Below, one piece after another: positions 1 to 11,900 of a stretch of 64,000 bases of DNA. The translations under genes and the position numbers were made by a program. The stretch spans positions 1 through 64,000 of the forward strand of contig BDDD01001605.1 in NCBI GenBank assembly GCA_001972305.1, in the 5' to 3' direction. Position 1 is the stretch's first letter; each line of letters opens with the position of its first letter. The DNA is from Cephalotus follicularis. Lineage: Eukaryota > Streptophyta > Magnoliopsida > Oxalidales > Cephalotaceae. The notes below the pieces were generated by a model. That model saw only the letters and a list, made by a program, of their open reading frames with translations. It was not told the origin of the DNA and did no database searches.

Positions 1-302
1 AACCGCTTTTTAATTATATTTTCTCTTAGTTTTTATCTCTTAGTTTTTATGCATTGCTTTAATTAGTTTTAATTTACACGCTTTATTATCTTAGTCTGTT
101 ATTTTATTTTATATCTCGTTTTTAATTTTTTTATTTTACTTCGCTTAATTAGGAGTAGTTTGTTAGTTTATCTCATAAATTGGTATACTTCGCCTAGGTT
201 TGATAAATTACAATTGGTTTACGTTTCCCTGTGTTCGACCCGTTACTGCATGATCCGTGCACTTGCGGCTATAAATTTTAAAACATTCTTTTTACGTGAA
301 CA
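1..302 (+). repeat. 3' part of an unrelated LTR at the left edge
   Basis: This AT-rich stretch has no credible ORF. It ends sharply at 302 in GTGAACA, and position 303 onward is homologous to gag of the Tat-like family. The text around 220-265 (a CCTGTGTTCGACCCG stretch, then TGCACTTGCGG) resembles the U5 end of Athila-type gypsy LTRs, and the terminal CA fits an LTR end. No primer binding site follows, so if the orientation is right it would be a 3' LTR or a solo LTR inserted into G1. The family assignment is from memory and weak; the sharp junction is seen directly. Confidence 0.4.
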
Positions 303-744
303 CCTGGGGTTGAGGACGCGCTCTCCTGGGATCGTTGGGCTGATCCCGGGCAGTCGAGGACTCTGCCCTCTGAGATGCGTTGATCTCAGTTCTCCTCCCC
401 AGGGGAATATTGTCCCCTGACCGCCTAAGGGGAAGTTCGTCTCCCCTCAGCGGATTTCGCCTGGCACTTCGTGGGTGCCGTGTCTCCACCCCTGGTCTGC
501 TGGGACCAGAAACTCCTCGGACCACTTGCTGGATAGGTTCGGCTTGTTGTTGTTGGTTGGCCAGAGTAGTGACCAACAAATCAGTGATACGCTCCATTCC
601 CTGGAGGAGTTGATTGAGCTGCTCCCCTGTGACGGAAGCTTGTTCTTAGGCCACCGTTTGGACAGCTTCTGGAAGGGGAGCTGTAACCTCCTGTTGCTGA
701 CTGCCTGTGGCTCCATGCTGGTTGTTGTTCTTCCTCGGAGGCAT
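303..744 (-). pseudogene. G1 gag fragment
   Basis: N-terminal gag of the Tat-like family, starting with MPPRKNNNQ at 744, the same start as in the other copies. The frame runs to the junction at 303 with one internal nonsense codon (TAA near 646-648, where other copies have CAA). It covers the Gln-rich N-terminus and the Arg/Pro-rich linker. The capsid core, the zinc knuckle and all of pol are absent, so this cannot make a working Gag. It reads toward the left edge, away from its 5' LTR. Identity rests on collinearity with G2-G5. Confidence 0.85.
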
Positions 745-770
745 GATTGTCAATGATTTTTTCCTGCGCT

Positions 771-787
771 TCCCACAAACGGCGCCA
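771..787 (-). other. G1 primer binding site
   Basis: Minus strand TGGCGCCGTTTGTGGGA, two bases inside the LTR. The TGGCGCCGT start is typical of plant Tat/Athila gypsy elements that prime from a tRNA with an ...ACGGCGCCA 3' end. Confidence 0.75.
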
Positions 788-789
788 AC

Positions 790-1661
790 TGTTGATACAG
801 AAATCCTTCCCACAACAGTATCCCGCATGTAAGGGTTTGATTTGTTTAGGGAAACGCTACTTTAATGCTCCGAGGTGAAGGTGGAAGGTTGTGAGTGTTT
901 TCCCTGCACAGAGGAGCAAATACGTTGAAGGTCCAGGAGGTTGTTCTCCCGGGGACACTCCGACGCTCAAGTTAGACCTATGCACAGTGAAAACAAGGTT
1001 ATTTGAGAGTAAAAATGGCTGACCTATGATATGTGTTTGATTCTTGTATTTATAGGGCTGGTTTGTAACTGTCTGAGCGTGAAATGCGGAGGTGATAGCT
1101 GTCCCCTAAGGAAATGCCGAGGATCTCGGGATTTCCCTTATCTCCACCTGATTTGTCGCTACTTTCTTTGTGGGTAGTTAATTTTATCTTATCTTTCATA
1201 TTTAGGAAAGTTAAATCCCTGGAAAGTAGGCTGGTTTTATGGTCTCGTCCTGCCGAGGACGAGGAGAAAAAGACTTCTGGTCATTTATCTTCTTTAAGGT
1301 CTTTAAGTTCCATGGCTTCTTTTAGGGCTGGCGCCTGAAGTGGTAGGTCATCTGCCAAACTGCCGAGGAGGTAACTGATATAGTGCAGTTGAGGAGGAAG
1401 ACCTTTGGCTGGGTCCTCGGCACCAGTGTTGGAAAAGAGATCCTTGGCTTTTATGCCGAGGAGGGTGGATTCTACAACACCACTAATGGGGAGTTCCTCG
1501 GCACTGATGCCGAGGAGGATATCTCCATCTGCTTCTCCTCCCATGGCTTGATAAACCTCCTCTGACTGGCATCCATACAAACTTTGAGACCCCTGGGCAC
1601 TTGGTTATGTCTGCGGATGACACGTGTTGTTCTTGGTATAATTCAATTTTTCCCCATATCA
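790..1661 (-). repeat. G1 5' LTR
   Basis: 872-bp LTR, written TGTTGATACAG...CCCCATATCA on the plus strand. It holds a TATA-like box (minus strand, near 1050-1057), the U3 hairpin CCTCGGCA-CTGA-TGCCGAGG at 1496-1515 and an ACACGTGT core near 1621-1628. It resembles the G5 LTR most closely. Confidence 0.9.
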
Positions 1662-1727
1662 GAAACCAACCCAAACAAGAAATACTTCAAATTTCAAATC
1701 TATGATAGAGATTGTTGATAACCTTTA
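1662..1727. repeat. Remnant of a third copy of the CLE upstream flank
   Basis: This 66-bp stretch matches 3531-3657 (unit A) and about 49440-49565 (unit B), with an internal loss of about 60 bp. Shared words are the CCAACCCAAA stretch, ATACTTCAAATTTCAAAT, and GATTGTTGATAACCTTT. In units A and B this sequence lies just upstream of the CLE promoter. Homology stops at 1727 where a MITE begins. Confidence 0.6.
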
Positions 1728-2271
1728 CGGTACGTTTGGTTCGGGATATCTTTTATGAAAATGTAACATTATCAGAAATATTTATAGATAACGGAGTTTG
1801 GTTCGAGAATTTCTAAAACATTAATGAGAATGTTACATTCCTATAAGAATCCCATAAAAATCATTTACCCATAAAATATGGGCATATGATTTCTATAAAA
1901 AATAGTGGAAATCTCACATTCTCATGGGAATAAACAATAAAATTACTCTTTTACTCCTCTTTTTAGTATGCGAATTAATTTTAATAAAAAATTATATAGA
2001 AAGATTTGTGTATATTTATATAAATTATTTATTTATTATAAGTAAATTCTTGTAATGCATTATGATATAATAAGAGTATAATGAGATTTTTAATTAGATT
2101 CCTATTATAATTTCATGTTGAATCAAACACTAGAATGAAACATTGTTGTAAATTCATATTATTGAACCAAACATTATCATAGAAATGACATTCTTAAGAA
2201 TAAGATGTCCAGAAATACGATTATTGGAAATGTTACGTTCCCACAGAAAATGTCCCGAACCAAACACCTTC
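1728..2271. mobile_element. MITE, possibly PIF/Harbinger (Tourist-like)
   Basis: 544 bp of AT-rich non-coding DNA with terminal inverted similarity. The left end reads CGGTACGTTTGGTTCGGGAT; the right end read in reverse is GAAGGTGTTTGGTTCGGGAC. The similarity continues inward to an AATGTAACATT-type block on both sides. It is flanked by TTA at 1725-1727 and 2272-2274, the 3-bp target duplication typical of PIF/Harbinger. No transposase ORF. The exact ends are uncertain by a few bases. Confidence 0.6.
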
Positions 2272-3657
2272 TTAAAGTAATGTTATTAACCATAAGTGAG
2301 TGACATCACAAATAAATCACAACTAAGTTATCAAAATATCATCGATGATTGTTTTATTAAAAATTAAAATATCATTAATGATTTTAAAAAAAATAACAAT
2401 AATATTTTAATAACTCTTATAATACGGTTTTGATATTCTCTATTATTGTTTGGGATGAAATTTATATTCTCATAATTATGGTTATATAAAAAGAAATTGT
2501 GATCCTACGAATTATGGTTATATATATATAGTCACATAATCAATCAAGGTCCCACAATGCTTCCAAGTTCCAATAACCTACAAATTTTATTTGTGGCCGT
2601 TTAAAGGTTTTTAACACAAAATTTTAGATTTATTGTTGTTTTCTTAGAGTGCTCGATATCAGCATTCAAAATTCACCGTTATATAAAACCTTGTAGTCAC
2701 GGTTGGTTGACGTGCGATAACTAGTAAGTAATCACAAACTAAATAAGTCATAAGTAATAGGCTGTACATTTTAATCATTAGACATACTGATTTAACATCA
2801 AGACAGACTGGAATTCTATTTAGTCTGACAACGCTAAAAACTAAAAATTATTTTTGACCAAAGTGGATCAATGGTCCAATCAACCGATTTGATTGGATCG
2901 CTAAAAAGTAATAATAAAAAATAATTTTATGAATTAGTGTGTTCGTGAATTTTTTGACTGGTTGGATTAGCGATTTGGCATGTTAAAACGGACCCAACCA
3001 TCTTGACGAGTCGATGATCGATCGGATTTTAAAACTTTGATTAGCATGGAATTTTCTAACATTGGATTTCAAAATTTAAAGTTATATGATTATGTGTTGA
3101 GCTTCTAAATTAAACACAAAAAAATAAAAAAAAAAATATCAATTATACATTTTAAACACTCTTTCCTTTATTTTTTTTTTTCATTTTATCAAACATATCA
3201 ATTTGTTTCCCTTTCACTATTTTATCTTTCTTATTGAACATATGAATAAAAAATAATTAATATTTTTTTCACTTACTTTTTTTTAATAATTTTTAATCCT
3301 TACATTTGATAAAAAAATCATTACTACAATTTTCTATCTTCCTTACCAAACAGAACATAACATTAAGGAGGGGAAAAAAAAAGAGTAATATATAAGTGGC
3401 ATAATTAATGGAAAAATTACAAAACAAAACGAACCGTAACAGCAAAGCACAAAAAAGTAAAGGACAACAAAATGGAAAGAATAAGTGTAAAAGATATGTC
3501 ATAATCTAATTATTAAAAAAACAACAAGAGAAATCCAACCCAAATAGGAAATACTTCAAATTTCAAATGTAGGAAATATTGGTAAAGAAAGAATATGTCA
3601 AAATCCAAATAAAGAAAAAATCACTATACTACCAGGATAGAAATTGTTGATAACCTT

Positions 3658-4560
3658 TGTTGATACAGAAATTCTTCTCTCAACAGTATCCTACGTGGAG
3701 GACTTTTATTTGTTAAGAGAAACGCTTGTCACTAATGCTTTGAGGAAGAATTTGATCTCGGACACCTGCACAAGGTAACAGAAATGGTGGAAAGTCCAGG
3801 AGGTTGTTCTCCTGGGGACACTCCGACGCTCAAGTTAGACAAGGTGCAGATGAAGAAATGTTCTTTGCAAAGAAAAAAATGGCTGACCTTGGTTCAGTCT
3901 GTTGAACTTGTATTTATAGTGGTGTTTGGTAACTGATAGAGCGTGAAAAACGGAGGTTGTAGCTATCCCCTAGGGAAATGCTGAGGATCTCGGTCATTCC
4001 CCTTGATCTCCGCCTGTAATGTCGCTGTTTCCTTTGTTGTAGTTGATTGTGACTCTACCTCCTTATTTGGATAAGTGCAGATCCCGAGAAATCAGGTGGA
4101 GTTAATCCCCTTATCCTATAGATAAGGTTGAGGTCCTCCGTTTGCATGACTGTTAGAGGAAATCAATTGTGGTTCTGATGCAGAGGTCATGGTCCTCTTT
4201 AGCCCGAGGAGAAATGTAGTTTGAATATGTCCGAGGAGGAGCTTGATGGTTTCTGTGTAGTGAAGAGAATATCTCCTGTTCTGTGTCTGGTAGATACTTT
4301 GGGCCGAGGAAGTCCTCGGCCCTTACACCCTGGATGTGGTCTTCTGCCTCTAAGTCCGAGGAGTGTTCTCGGACTTGAGGTTTCAGTGTGTTCTCTTCAA
4401 AAAATAATAGTCCTCGACTCCAAGTCCGAGAATGACGTTCTTTGCCATGTGTGTGGTCATCGGCACGGCTTGCTGATAGGCTTCTAATCCCTCATGGACA
4501 GGTGGTCATGTCTGCTGTGGACACGTGTCCTTCTTAATATAAGCATATTTTCCTCCATCA
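3658..4560 (-). repeat. G2 3' LTR
   Basis: 903 bp. Contains two perfect inverted repeats: GGGCCGAGGA-AG-TCCTCGGCCC at 4301-4322 and AAGTCCGAG-N7-CTCGGACTT at 4352-4376. The end CCTCCATCA lies next to the PPT. Its partner is 15025-15926. Confidence 0.93.
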
Positions 4561-4586
4561 TATGCCCCCCTGGTCCTTGTTCTCTG
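4561..4586 (-). other. G2 polypurine tract
   Basis: The minus strand reads a purine-rich run containing AAGGACCAGGGGGGCATA directly against the 3' LTR, the expected plus-strand priming site. The same motif borders the 3' LTRs of G3, G4 and G5. Confidence 0.75.
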
Positions 4587-4966
4587 ACCTTGGTCAGAGG
4601 AGGAGGATCAAAGTTGAGAGCCGTGGCCCAGGCAAGACTCCTCTGCAATGCTTCTTGGTAGCTCTTCCTTGTACAAGTGGGCTGAGGCTGAGAGTGTTGC
4701 CTTTGTCGTTCCTCTGCTACACACCCCAGTCTACTTGAACCGAGGACTAGAGCCTGCCCTTTGGTCTGCCATCAATCTTATCAACAGGCCTCGAGTTGTG
4801 AACCGTTATGATTATCCTTTAAGTTGCGTATTGAGTAAGCTTCACACGTGGCGTGCACAGAGCAATTCCCGCCTCTATCTTTTTGTTTCCCGAGCATGAT
4901 ATGACGATCCATTTCCCAGCCGTTGGATCTGTTTGAGGTGGAGGGCCAGGATCCGAGGAGGGGGTC

Positions 4967-4974
4967 TATAAAAG
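4967..4974 (+). promoter_or_regulatory. TATA box of the G2 antisense gene
   Basis: TATAAAAG on the plus strand, about 200 bp before the antisense-gene ATG and about 400 bp inside the 3' LTR. A TATAAAA box occurs at the equivalent place in G3, G4 and G5. Confidence 0.6.
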
Positions 4975-5175
4975 CTTTGGTTCTTCACTCATCACAACTT
5001 TCGCTTCTTCAACCTTCAGAACTTACAGTATTTTGAGAGCTTTGTTGAGTTTGCAGTGTCTTCAGTTTCTTTTCCCAAACCTTCGAATAAAAAACTTTGG
5101 TAAGTTTCTACCAACTCTGTGCTTTCCCAAATCATTTTCTTCTTTCGTGCTTTCTTCTTCTTCATTTTTTATCTA

Positions 5176-7642
5176 ATGTCTAGTCAAGAACTGTCTACTG
5201 GGTCTTCTTCTTCCTCTTCTTCTCCCCTATCTGTTGAACCTTTGGCCATGGTGGTTCCCACCGCTGAAAGGCCACTTGGTGTTGAGGGTTCTTTGGGTGC
5301 TGCTGTGGGTGACCCTGATGCACCCACCGCAAGGGCCAATCCCCCCTCTGATGACTGTGTCTTTGGATTGAGCACCCTCAGCCAAGCCGAGGTCAAAAGG
5401 CTCTCTAGAAAATATAACTTCCCTCGTGGGTTGACCTTCAATCTTCCCAAGGATCCTCGGACAGTCACCGAGAGCCGAGAAGGTCTCTTTGTGGTCTTCG
5501 AAGGGGCCCTTTCCCATGGTCTGAGGGTCCCTGTCCCTTCCTTTGCCATCTCGGTTCTAGTTAGCTTTAGTCTTCATCCCTCTCTCCTTCAACCTCAGTC
5601 TTGGGGTTTCATGATAGGCTTCCTTGTCAAATGCATTGAGTCCGAGGTTGAAGCGACTGTGAATCTCTTCAAAGAGTTTCACGTCATCTCGGCCACCCCC
5701 AAAACGATCGGGTATTTTTTCAAGTCCCGTTCTGGGGTGAAAAAACTTCTTCTCAACCCTACCCAATCCATAAAAAAATGGAGGAAATATTTTTTAATAA
5801 AGGACTTTGAAGGATTTACCCCCTCTCCCTGGTGCACCTCCTTGGACGTTAAATCTCTGAACAAAAAATCTCGTCTGACCTCGGCTGAAAAGATAGGTCT
5901 TAGTAAGCTCCTGGCCCTTGAGCCAGAGGACGTAAACCCCACCATTACTGAGGATCGTCTGGTCCAGGCAGGACTGAGTGTGGTCCCTGGACAGGGATCC
6001 TCCTCGGACGGATCCGAAGGGGGAGAATCAGAGGGAGAGGGAGAGGAAAATAGTCCTCTGCCCCCAATGTCGGAACAAACTTGTATAAAATCTTTGTCTC
6101 CCTTTGTTAATGCTATCTTCACTAACTTTTGCATTTTTTTGATCTCTGACTCTAACTCTCTTGTCTTCTTCCAGCAACGGCTCCTCGCCGAGATCTCTTT
6201 GCTATCATCAGGGCCACTGATCAGAGGAAGGCTCCTGTACCTACTGGGCCCAAGCCCAAGGCAAAAGCTCTTGTGGCCGAGAGGCCAAGGACGCAGGTCA
6301 ACACCCCTCCTCCTCCTCCTCCTTCTGCTAGGGTGCCTGTGGCTACGACCGAGATGAGGAAGGAGGCGAGCAAGAGGCGAGCTGACAAACCCCCCTCCTC
6401 TGAACACGCTCCTCTGACGAAGAGGAGCAGAAAGGGGAAGGCCGTGGACGGCACCGAGAAGGTGCGGGAGGTCGAGGACGTTGCTGCCCTCGGATCAAGC
6501 TCCCAGGATCCCATAATCATTCCTCCATCTCGGGGGGTGGAAGAGCTGCTCGACGAGTTTGAGGGCATGGACTGCGATCGCCTGAATTTGAATGGTCCTG
6601 GAGTCCCCCAAGCCCTTAGTCGGCTGGTCTTCTTTCCCCAGGAGATGGAGGCGAGGTAGAGATGGTCCAACGAAGAGTTGGTGACCCACTGTCTGAGGAG
6701 CCACTTGAGGGTAAATGATCTCTTCCTTAATTGCCTTGGTTTTTCTCGTGTTTTGGTTCTTCATAATTATTGACATTTGTACTCCTCTGACAGTCTCTGA
6801 ACAACACTCAACTGCTTGTGGATAACTTCTCGGCAGTGATAGCCAGGGACAGAGAACTGAGGTCGAGCATGGCCACCTTGGAAGAAACCGCTCGTTCAGC
6901 CCAAGCTCAACTGAATGAGGTTCTTAAGGTTCAGGAGTCCTTGGCCGAGGAGAAGAAGCAAGCGGTTGAGGACCTTGAGGAGATGAAGGCCGAGAAGAAG
7001 GGGCTGGAGGCCAAGCTAAAAAGGGCCGAGGATAAAATTGATGATCTGGTAGTCCGGCTTGAGCGACAGCAGAGGAAAGAGAAGGAGCAGCTGAGGAAGG
7101 AACAACACCAGGCCGTGGCCGACTTCAAGAACTCGGAGGAGTTCAAGGAGTTTCTGAGGTCCTCCGTGGAGGAGTTCAAGAGCTCGGATGAGTTTGATGA
7201 GGCAGTGTTCCTAGAAGCGGCCGAGTACTTTTGCCGGGGCTTCTATGCATGCAGGAATTGGGTCGCTTCTCTGTAGCCCGAGTTCTCGCTGGATGAAGTG
7301 GTGTATTGTCCCTCTGCCAATGCATTTGACTTCTACCAAGAGGGAATTGATGCAGTGGAGGAGAGGGTCCGTCAGAGGTTGGCGGAAGAGGCCTCGCCTG
7401 CCTTGGTGGGTGATATGCCAACTCCTACTTCTCCAGAAGTGGTCATTCTTGCTGCTGATCCTGCTGTTGCCTCCTCGGAAACTGCACCGGATTCCTCTGC
7501 TCTTCATTCTTCTTCGGCTCCAGAGGACATTTTTACTGGCCTTGGGGATCCTCCTCTTCCTTTTGTTAGTGCCTTCTTTGCTCCTCCACCTCCTCCTGAA
7601 GATCCTCCTACTGAGCACAATGATGATGCTCCTCAGACTTAG
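5176..7642 (+). pseudogene. G2 antisense gene (three exons, gypsy-type transposon protein)
   Basis: Gene on the strand opposite G2 gag-pol. Exons 5176-6082, 6175-6710 and 6794-7642. Introns have GT...AG ends, and both splices join the frames exactly (phase 1, then phase 0). Exon 1 begins MSSQELSTG, then VEPLAMVVP shared with the other copies. It holds a conserved block (SREGLF...LQPQSWGFMIGFL...YFFKSR) that I recognise as the putative gypsy-type transposon domain (Pfam Transposase_28 type). Exon 2 is Pro/Lys-rich with a basic KRSRKGK stretch. Exon 3 is a Glu/Lys-rich coiled coil followed by a Pro-rich tail. Nonsense codons at 6657 (TAG) and 7274 (TAG) break it. An upstream in-frame Met at 5119 was rejected because homology starts near 5176. 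Poly(A) signal AATAAA at 7705-7710. Function unknown. Confidence 0.75.
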
Positions 7643-8919
7643 TTTTTTGCTTTTAACTTGTAATAGTTTTTTAGTCTTCTTCTCTTGTAATCTCTTCAAC
7701 TATCAATAAAGGAGTTTCTTTTTCATTCTCTGGTCTTGCATTTAACTTTTTTCTTCTAAGTGTTGTAGTTGATCTCTGCATACTTGTACTTGTTAATAAT
7801 TCCCTTAGGAATTTCGTCTTCGTGGTGACCTCTGACTTCTCACCCAAGTGAGCACTTAACTCCAAAAGAACTTAAGTAACTTATCAAAAATATAAGTAAA
7901 AGAGGCTTTGCCTCCTCGGACTTGATCTTCAATTGGCCCCTTGTATGCTTGAACTTTGAGTATATATATACTGATAATTCCCCTAGGAATTTCACCCTTG
8001 TTGTGACCTCAGACTTCTTGCATAAGCGGGCAACTAACTCCAAAAAGGCTTAAGTAATAAACCAGAAATGACAATAACAAGCCCTTGTATTCTCGGACTT
8101 GATCGATTCCGCATATGTACTGATAATTCCTTGGAACTTTTAACTTTGCCCAAATCACTAACCTTTCACGGGCGAGGTCACTCAAGCTTGGACAGTCCTC
8201 GTAGGACCCTTCGTTTGTAAAAAATGCTTAAGTAATTATAGGAAAATTTTTGCACTCACAGGTTGAGTTCTTGGTCTGCTCGGACAAGTTCCTATGGGTT
8301 TGCCGAGGAGAGTATCGTCTGACCTAAGATGGTTTTAGGACAGGTCGGATGAGCTTTCAGTCCACTTGGAGACACTTGTATTAAAGTGCTCAGTCCGACG
8401 AGCTTGATCGTTGCGAGTTCCCATGGATTCGCCTTTCAAGTCACGATTTTAGGTCTGGTTGGACAAGTTCCCATGGTGTTGTCAACCAGTGTTTGCTCCC
8501 TTAGGAGTCTTAGTGCTTCCTTGGAAGTCTTTAGGCGAGCTCCTCGGAAGGAGTCTTTGTTGATGAATATAGGTGCTCCTCGGAGGGAGTATTTAATGTG
8601 CTCCTCGGAAGGAGGCTTTGGTATGTGCATCCTTGGATGCTCTTGAATGCCTGTTTTACTGGTCTGTCTGAGACCTCAGCTTGTGTTGGTTTTCCTTTTG
8701 AGAATTAGCCTCCGTAAGGCTTACGGAACCTCGGATTTGTTGGTGCCCCCTTGGGGGCGTAGTCCGAGATGCTTAATGTAGAACTGAGGGAACTGATCGG
8801 TGGCTGTTCAGAGGTTTGAGGACATGAACATTGGACCTCCGGTCCCTTGCAAACTTGGAACTAGGATGTTGAACACAAATCTTGAAAAATTTCAAACTTT
8901 CATTGAAAATATCTTACAT
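7643..8919. other. G2 spacer between integrase and antisense gene
   Basis: Non-coding in both directions. It contains the antisense gene's poly(A) region, blocks of about 200 bp with a recurring CCTAGGAATTT/CTTAGGAATTT word, and a Cys/Gly-free minisatellite at 8538-8622. The equivalent spacers are 31867-33107 (G3), 43685-44940 (G4) and 55065-56287 (G5). Confidence 0.7.
8538..8622. repeat. G2 minisatellite, CTCCTCGGAAGGAG units
   Basis: Three degenerate units around GCTCCTCGGAAGGAG spaced about 30 bp apart. Each unit core is nearly self-complementary. Orthologous arrays in G3, G4 and G5 have more copies. Confidence 0.7.
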
Positions 8920-11900
8920 TTATTGATAGTACTTCCTCAGATGTTCGGCATTCCAAGCTCTGGCAATCTCCCTACCCCCTAAAGTTTCAAGTTTGAATGT
9001 TCCTGGGCGGAGGACCCTTTTGATCTTGTATGGCCCTTCCCAGGCAGGGGCTAGTTTTCCTCTGGTGCCACTGGGATCTGCCATGACTGAGTTGCGTATA
9101 ACTAGATCTCCTTGTCTTAGTGGTCTCGGGCTTACTTTCTTATTGTAGTAACGGCTTACCCTCTGCTGGTAGGCTGCGACTCTGATTGCAGCTTTATCTC
9201 TGAGTTCTCCTATAAGGTCGAGGAGGCATCTAAGCCCTTCTTCGTTGTTGTCTTCAGTGAAATGTACAACTCTTGGGGATTGCATTCCAACCTCCACTGG
9301 TATCATAGCCTCTGCTCCAAAGCATAAACTGTATGGGGATTCCCCTGTTGTAGTCCGAGGAGTGGTTCTGTATGCCCATAATACACTTGGTAACTCCTCG
9401 GTCCACCTTCCTTTGCTGTCTTCTAGCCACTTTTTCAAGCCCGAGATGATCTCTCTGTTGATCACCTCGGCTTGACCATTGCTTTGAGGGTAGGCTACAG
9501 AGGCAAGCCTATGCTCTATTCTCCATTCTCTGCAAAAGTCCCTAAAGGCTTGGCAATCGAACTACTTACCATTATCAGTGATAATTGTCCTCGGAACTCC
9601 GAATCTGCAGATTATTGACTTCCACACAAAGCTCTCTGTGTTCTTTTCTATAATAGTGGCCAAAGGTTCTGCCTCCACCCATTTGGTGAAGTAGTCAACT
9701 GCTACAATGAGGAACTTCCTCTGGCCTGTTGCCATAGGTAGTGGTCCGACGAAGTCCATTCCCCACTGTGCGAAGGGCCACGGGGCCGTAATTGATGTCA
9801 GAGGTTGGGAAGGCCTTCTACTTATGTTGGCGTTCCTCTGACACTTGTCACACTTCCTCACTAAGTTAATAGCATCTTGATGCATGGTTGGCCAATAGTA
9901 ACCTTGCCTTAACAACTTGTGAGATAATGTCCTGCCCCCAGTGTGGTTGCCACAAATTCCTTCATGGACTTCCCTTAGAGCATAATCGGCCTCTGTGGGG
10001 TTCAAACACCTCAACCAAGGGAATGAGAAAGACATTTTGTAGAGGATCCCATCTCGGAATTGGAATCTGTTTGCTCTGTAAACCAGCTTCCTCGCCTCCA
10101 CGGGGTCCTCGGGTAGGATCCCATCCCTTAGCCAATTGATAAAGGGAGTCATCCAATTTGGCTCCTGAGGAACATCTATGTCCATTACCTCTGCTTGAGA
10201 GATTGTTGGACGATCCAGGTAGTCAACTAGTACTGTTTGGTTTTTCTCTAAGTCCTCTGTCGTTGCTAGCTTTGACAATTGGTCTGCTCTGACGTTGTCT
10301 GCTCTTGGCACTTTAATAATTATCAAAACTTCAAAGGCTGACTTCATACCCTGAAAATGGGATAAGTATTTCATCATGAGGTCTTCTCTGGCCTCATACT
10401 CCCCATTTGCCAAACCAACCACCAGCTGAGAATCACTTGAGGCTTCTATCCTCTGCACCTCCAAGTGCTTTGCAATTGTTAGTCCAGCTATCAGAGCTTC
10501 CCATTCAGCTTCATTATTTGTAGCTTTGAATTTGAACCTCAAAGCATACTCCAATGTCCAACCATCCGGACTTGTCAACACTAACCCTGCCCCACTGCCC
10601 GTGAGGCATAAGGATCCATCCACTGACAACTTCCATATTCCCTTCTCGTTCTCAGAAGGGTTCTCCTCCATACACTCCGTAGGTGTATTATCTCCAACAA
10701 AGTCGGCCAGTACCTGTGATTTGATTGCTGGTCTGGCTTCGAACTTCACATCATACTCGCCTAGTTCGACTGACCACTTGATTAGTCTGCCCGAGGTGTC
10801 AGACTTGGCAAGAACTTGTTTGAGTGGTTTGTCAGTCAGAACCTTGAACAACCACCTGCTGCTGTACCAGCTAGACGTGCAGCAGAGGCTTCCGAACAAA
10901 CAGCAGCCGCTCGACCACCTAGACGGGCTGTAGCGGCAAGGAGATCAGTCGACCAACCTTCGCGACGAGAGAGCCCTTTGATAGGATTCTTGAAGTTAAA
11001 TCCTCCAGCCTTCACGGGAGATCCTGATGGTATATCGGCTGAGAGGTGGTTAATGCAAATGGATAAGATCTTTCGAGTCATGGATTGATCCGACTCTCAG
11101 AAGGTTGTGTTTGCGACGTACATGTTGCAAGGAGAAGCAAAACACTGGTGGAAGATGATTGAATCCCAGTGGGAGATATCAGGAACGACCTATTCTTGGG
11201 ATACTTTTAAATCAGAGTTCAATGACAGATTCTATCCCGAGGTAGAGATCGATAAAAGAGAAACTGAATTTTTAGGCTTGACTCAAGGAGACATGACAGT
11301 GGCCCAATACGAGGCCAAGTTCATCAAGCTATCGAGGACCCTCTGCGTCGTTCAAAGCCTCGCTCACATAGTACACCGGCTTTTGAACTTTGTCCTCTTC
11401 CCTAACTAGCACTGCACTCACTGCGCCCGAGGTGGCCGTAAGATACAAATACAGGTCTTCTCCATCCTTGGGTTTTGAGATCAGAGGAGGAGAAGCCAAA
11501 TACTCCTTCAACTTGTCGAAGGCTGCTTGACAGTCGTCGGACCAGGAGAATCCCTTGGGATCTCTAAGTATTTTGAAGAAGGGAAGGCACTTCTCTGCCG
11601 ACTTGGATACAAACCTACTCAGGGCTGCAATCTTCCTATTTAATCTCTGGACATCCCTGATGGTTTGAGGTGGTCTCATGCTTTGAATCGCCGAGATTTT
11701 CTCTCGATTGGCCTCTATTCCTCTGCTAGAGACCATGAATCCGATGAACTTCCCCGAGGTGACCACAAATGTACACTTGGAAGGATTGAGCTTCATATTA
11801 TACCTCCTCAACACTCCAAATGTCTCCTCCAAGTCTTTCACGTGAGGGTTCCTGGCTGGGGTTTTGACGAGCATATCGTCTATGTACACCTCCATATTCT

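Larger units (their letters stand above)
303..1661 (-). mobile_element. G1: truncated Tat-like Ty3/gypsy element
   Basis: Minus-strand element consisting of a complete 5' LTR (790-1661), primer binding site (771-787) and the first 440 bp of gag, after which it is cut by the sequence at 1-302. LTR, PBS and gag match G2-G5 closely. Everything downstream of gag (protease, polymerase, antisense gene, 3' LTR) lies outside the window or is lost, so no target-site duplication can be scored. The right flank begins GAAACCAACCC at 1662. Confidence 0.9.

Noticed and set aside
3120-3300. Poly-A/T runs as possible retroposon tails
   Set aside because: Runs are shared by both duplicated units and scattered, with no target duplication or adjacent retroposed gene.
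5119-5178. Upstream Met giving a hydrophobic leader to the G2 antisense protein
   Set aside because: The other copies start at the position matching 5176, and this stretch is a T/C-rich leader that happens to lack stops.
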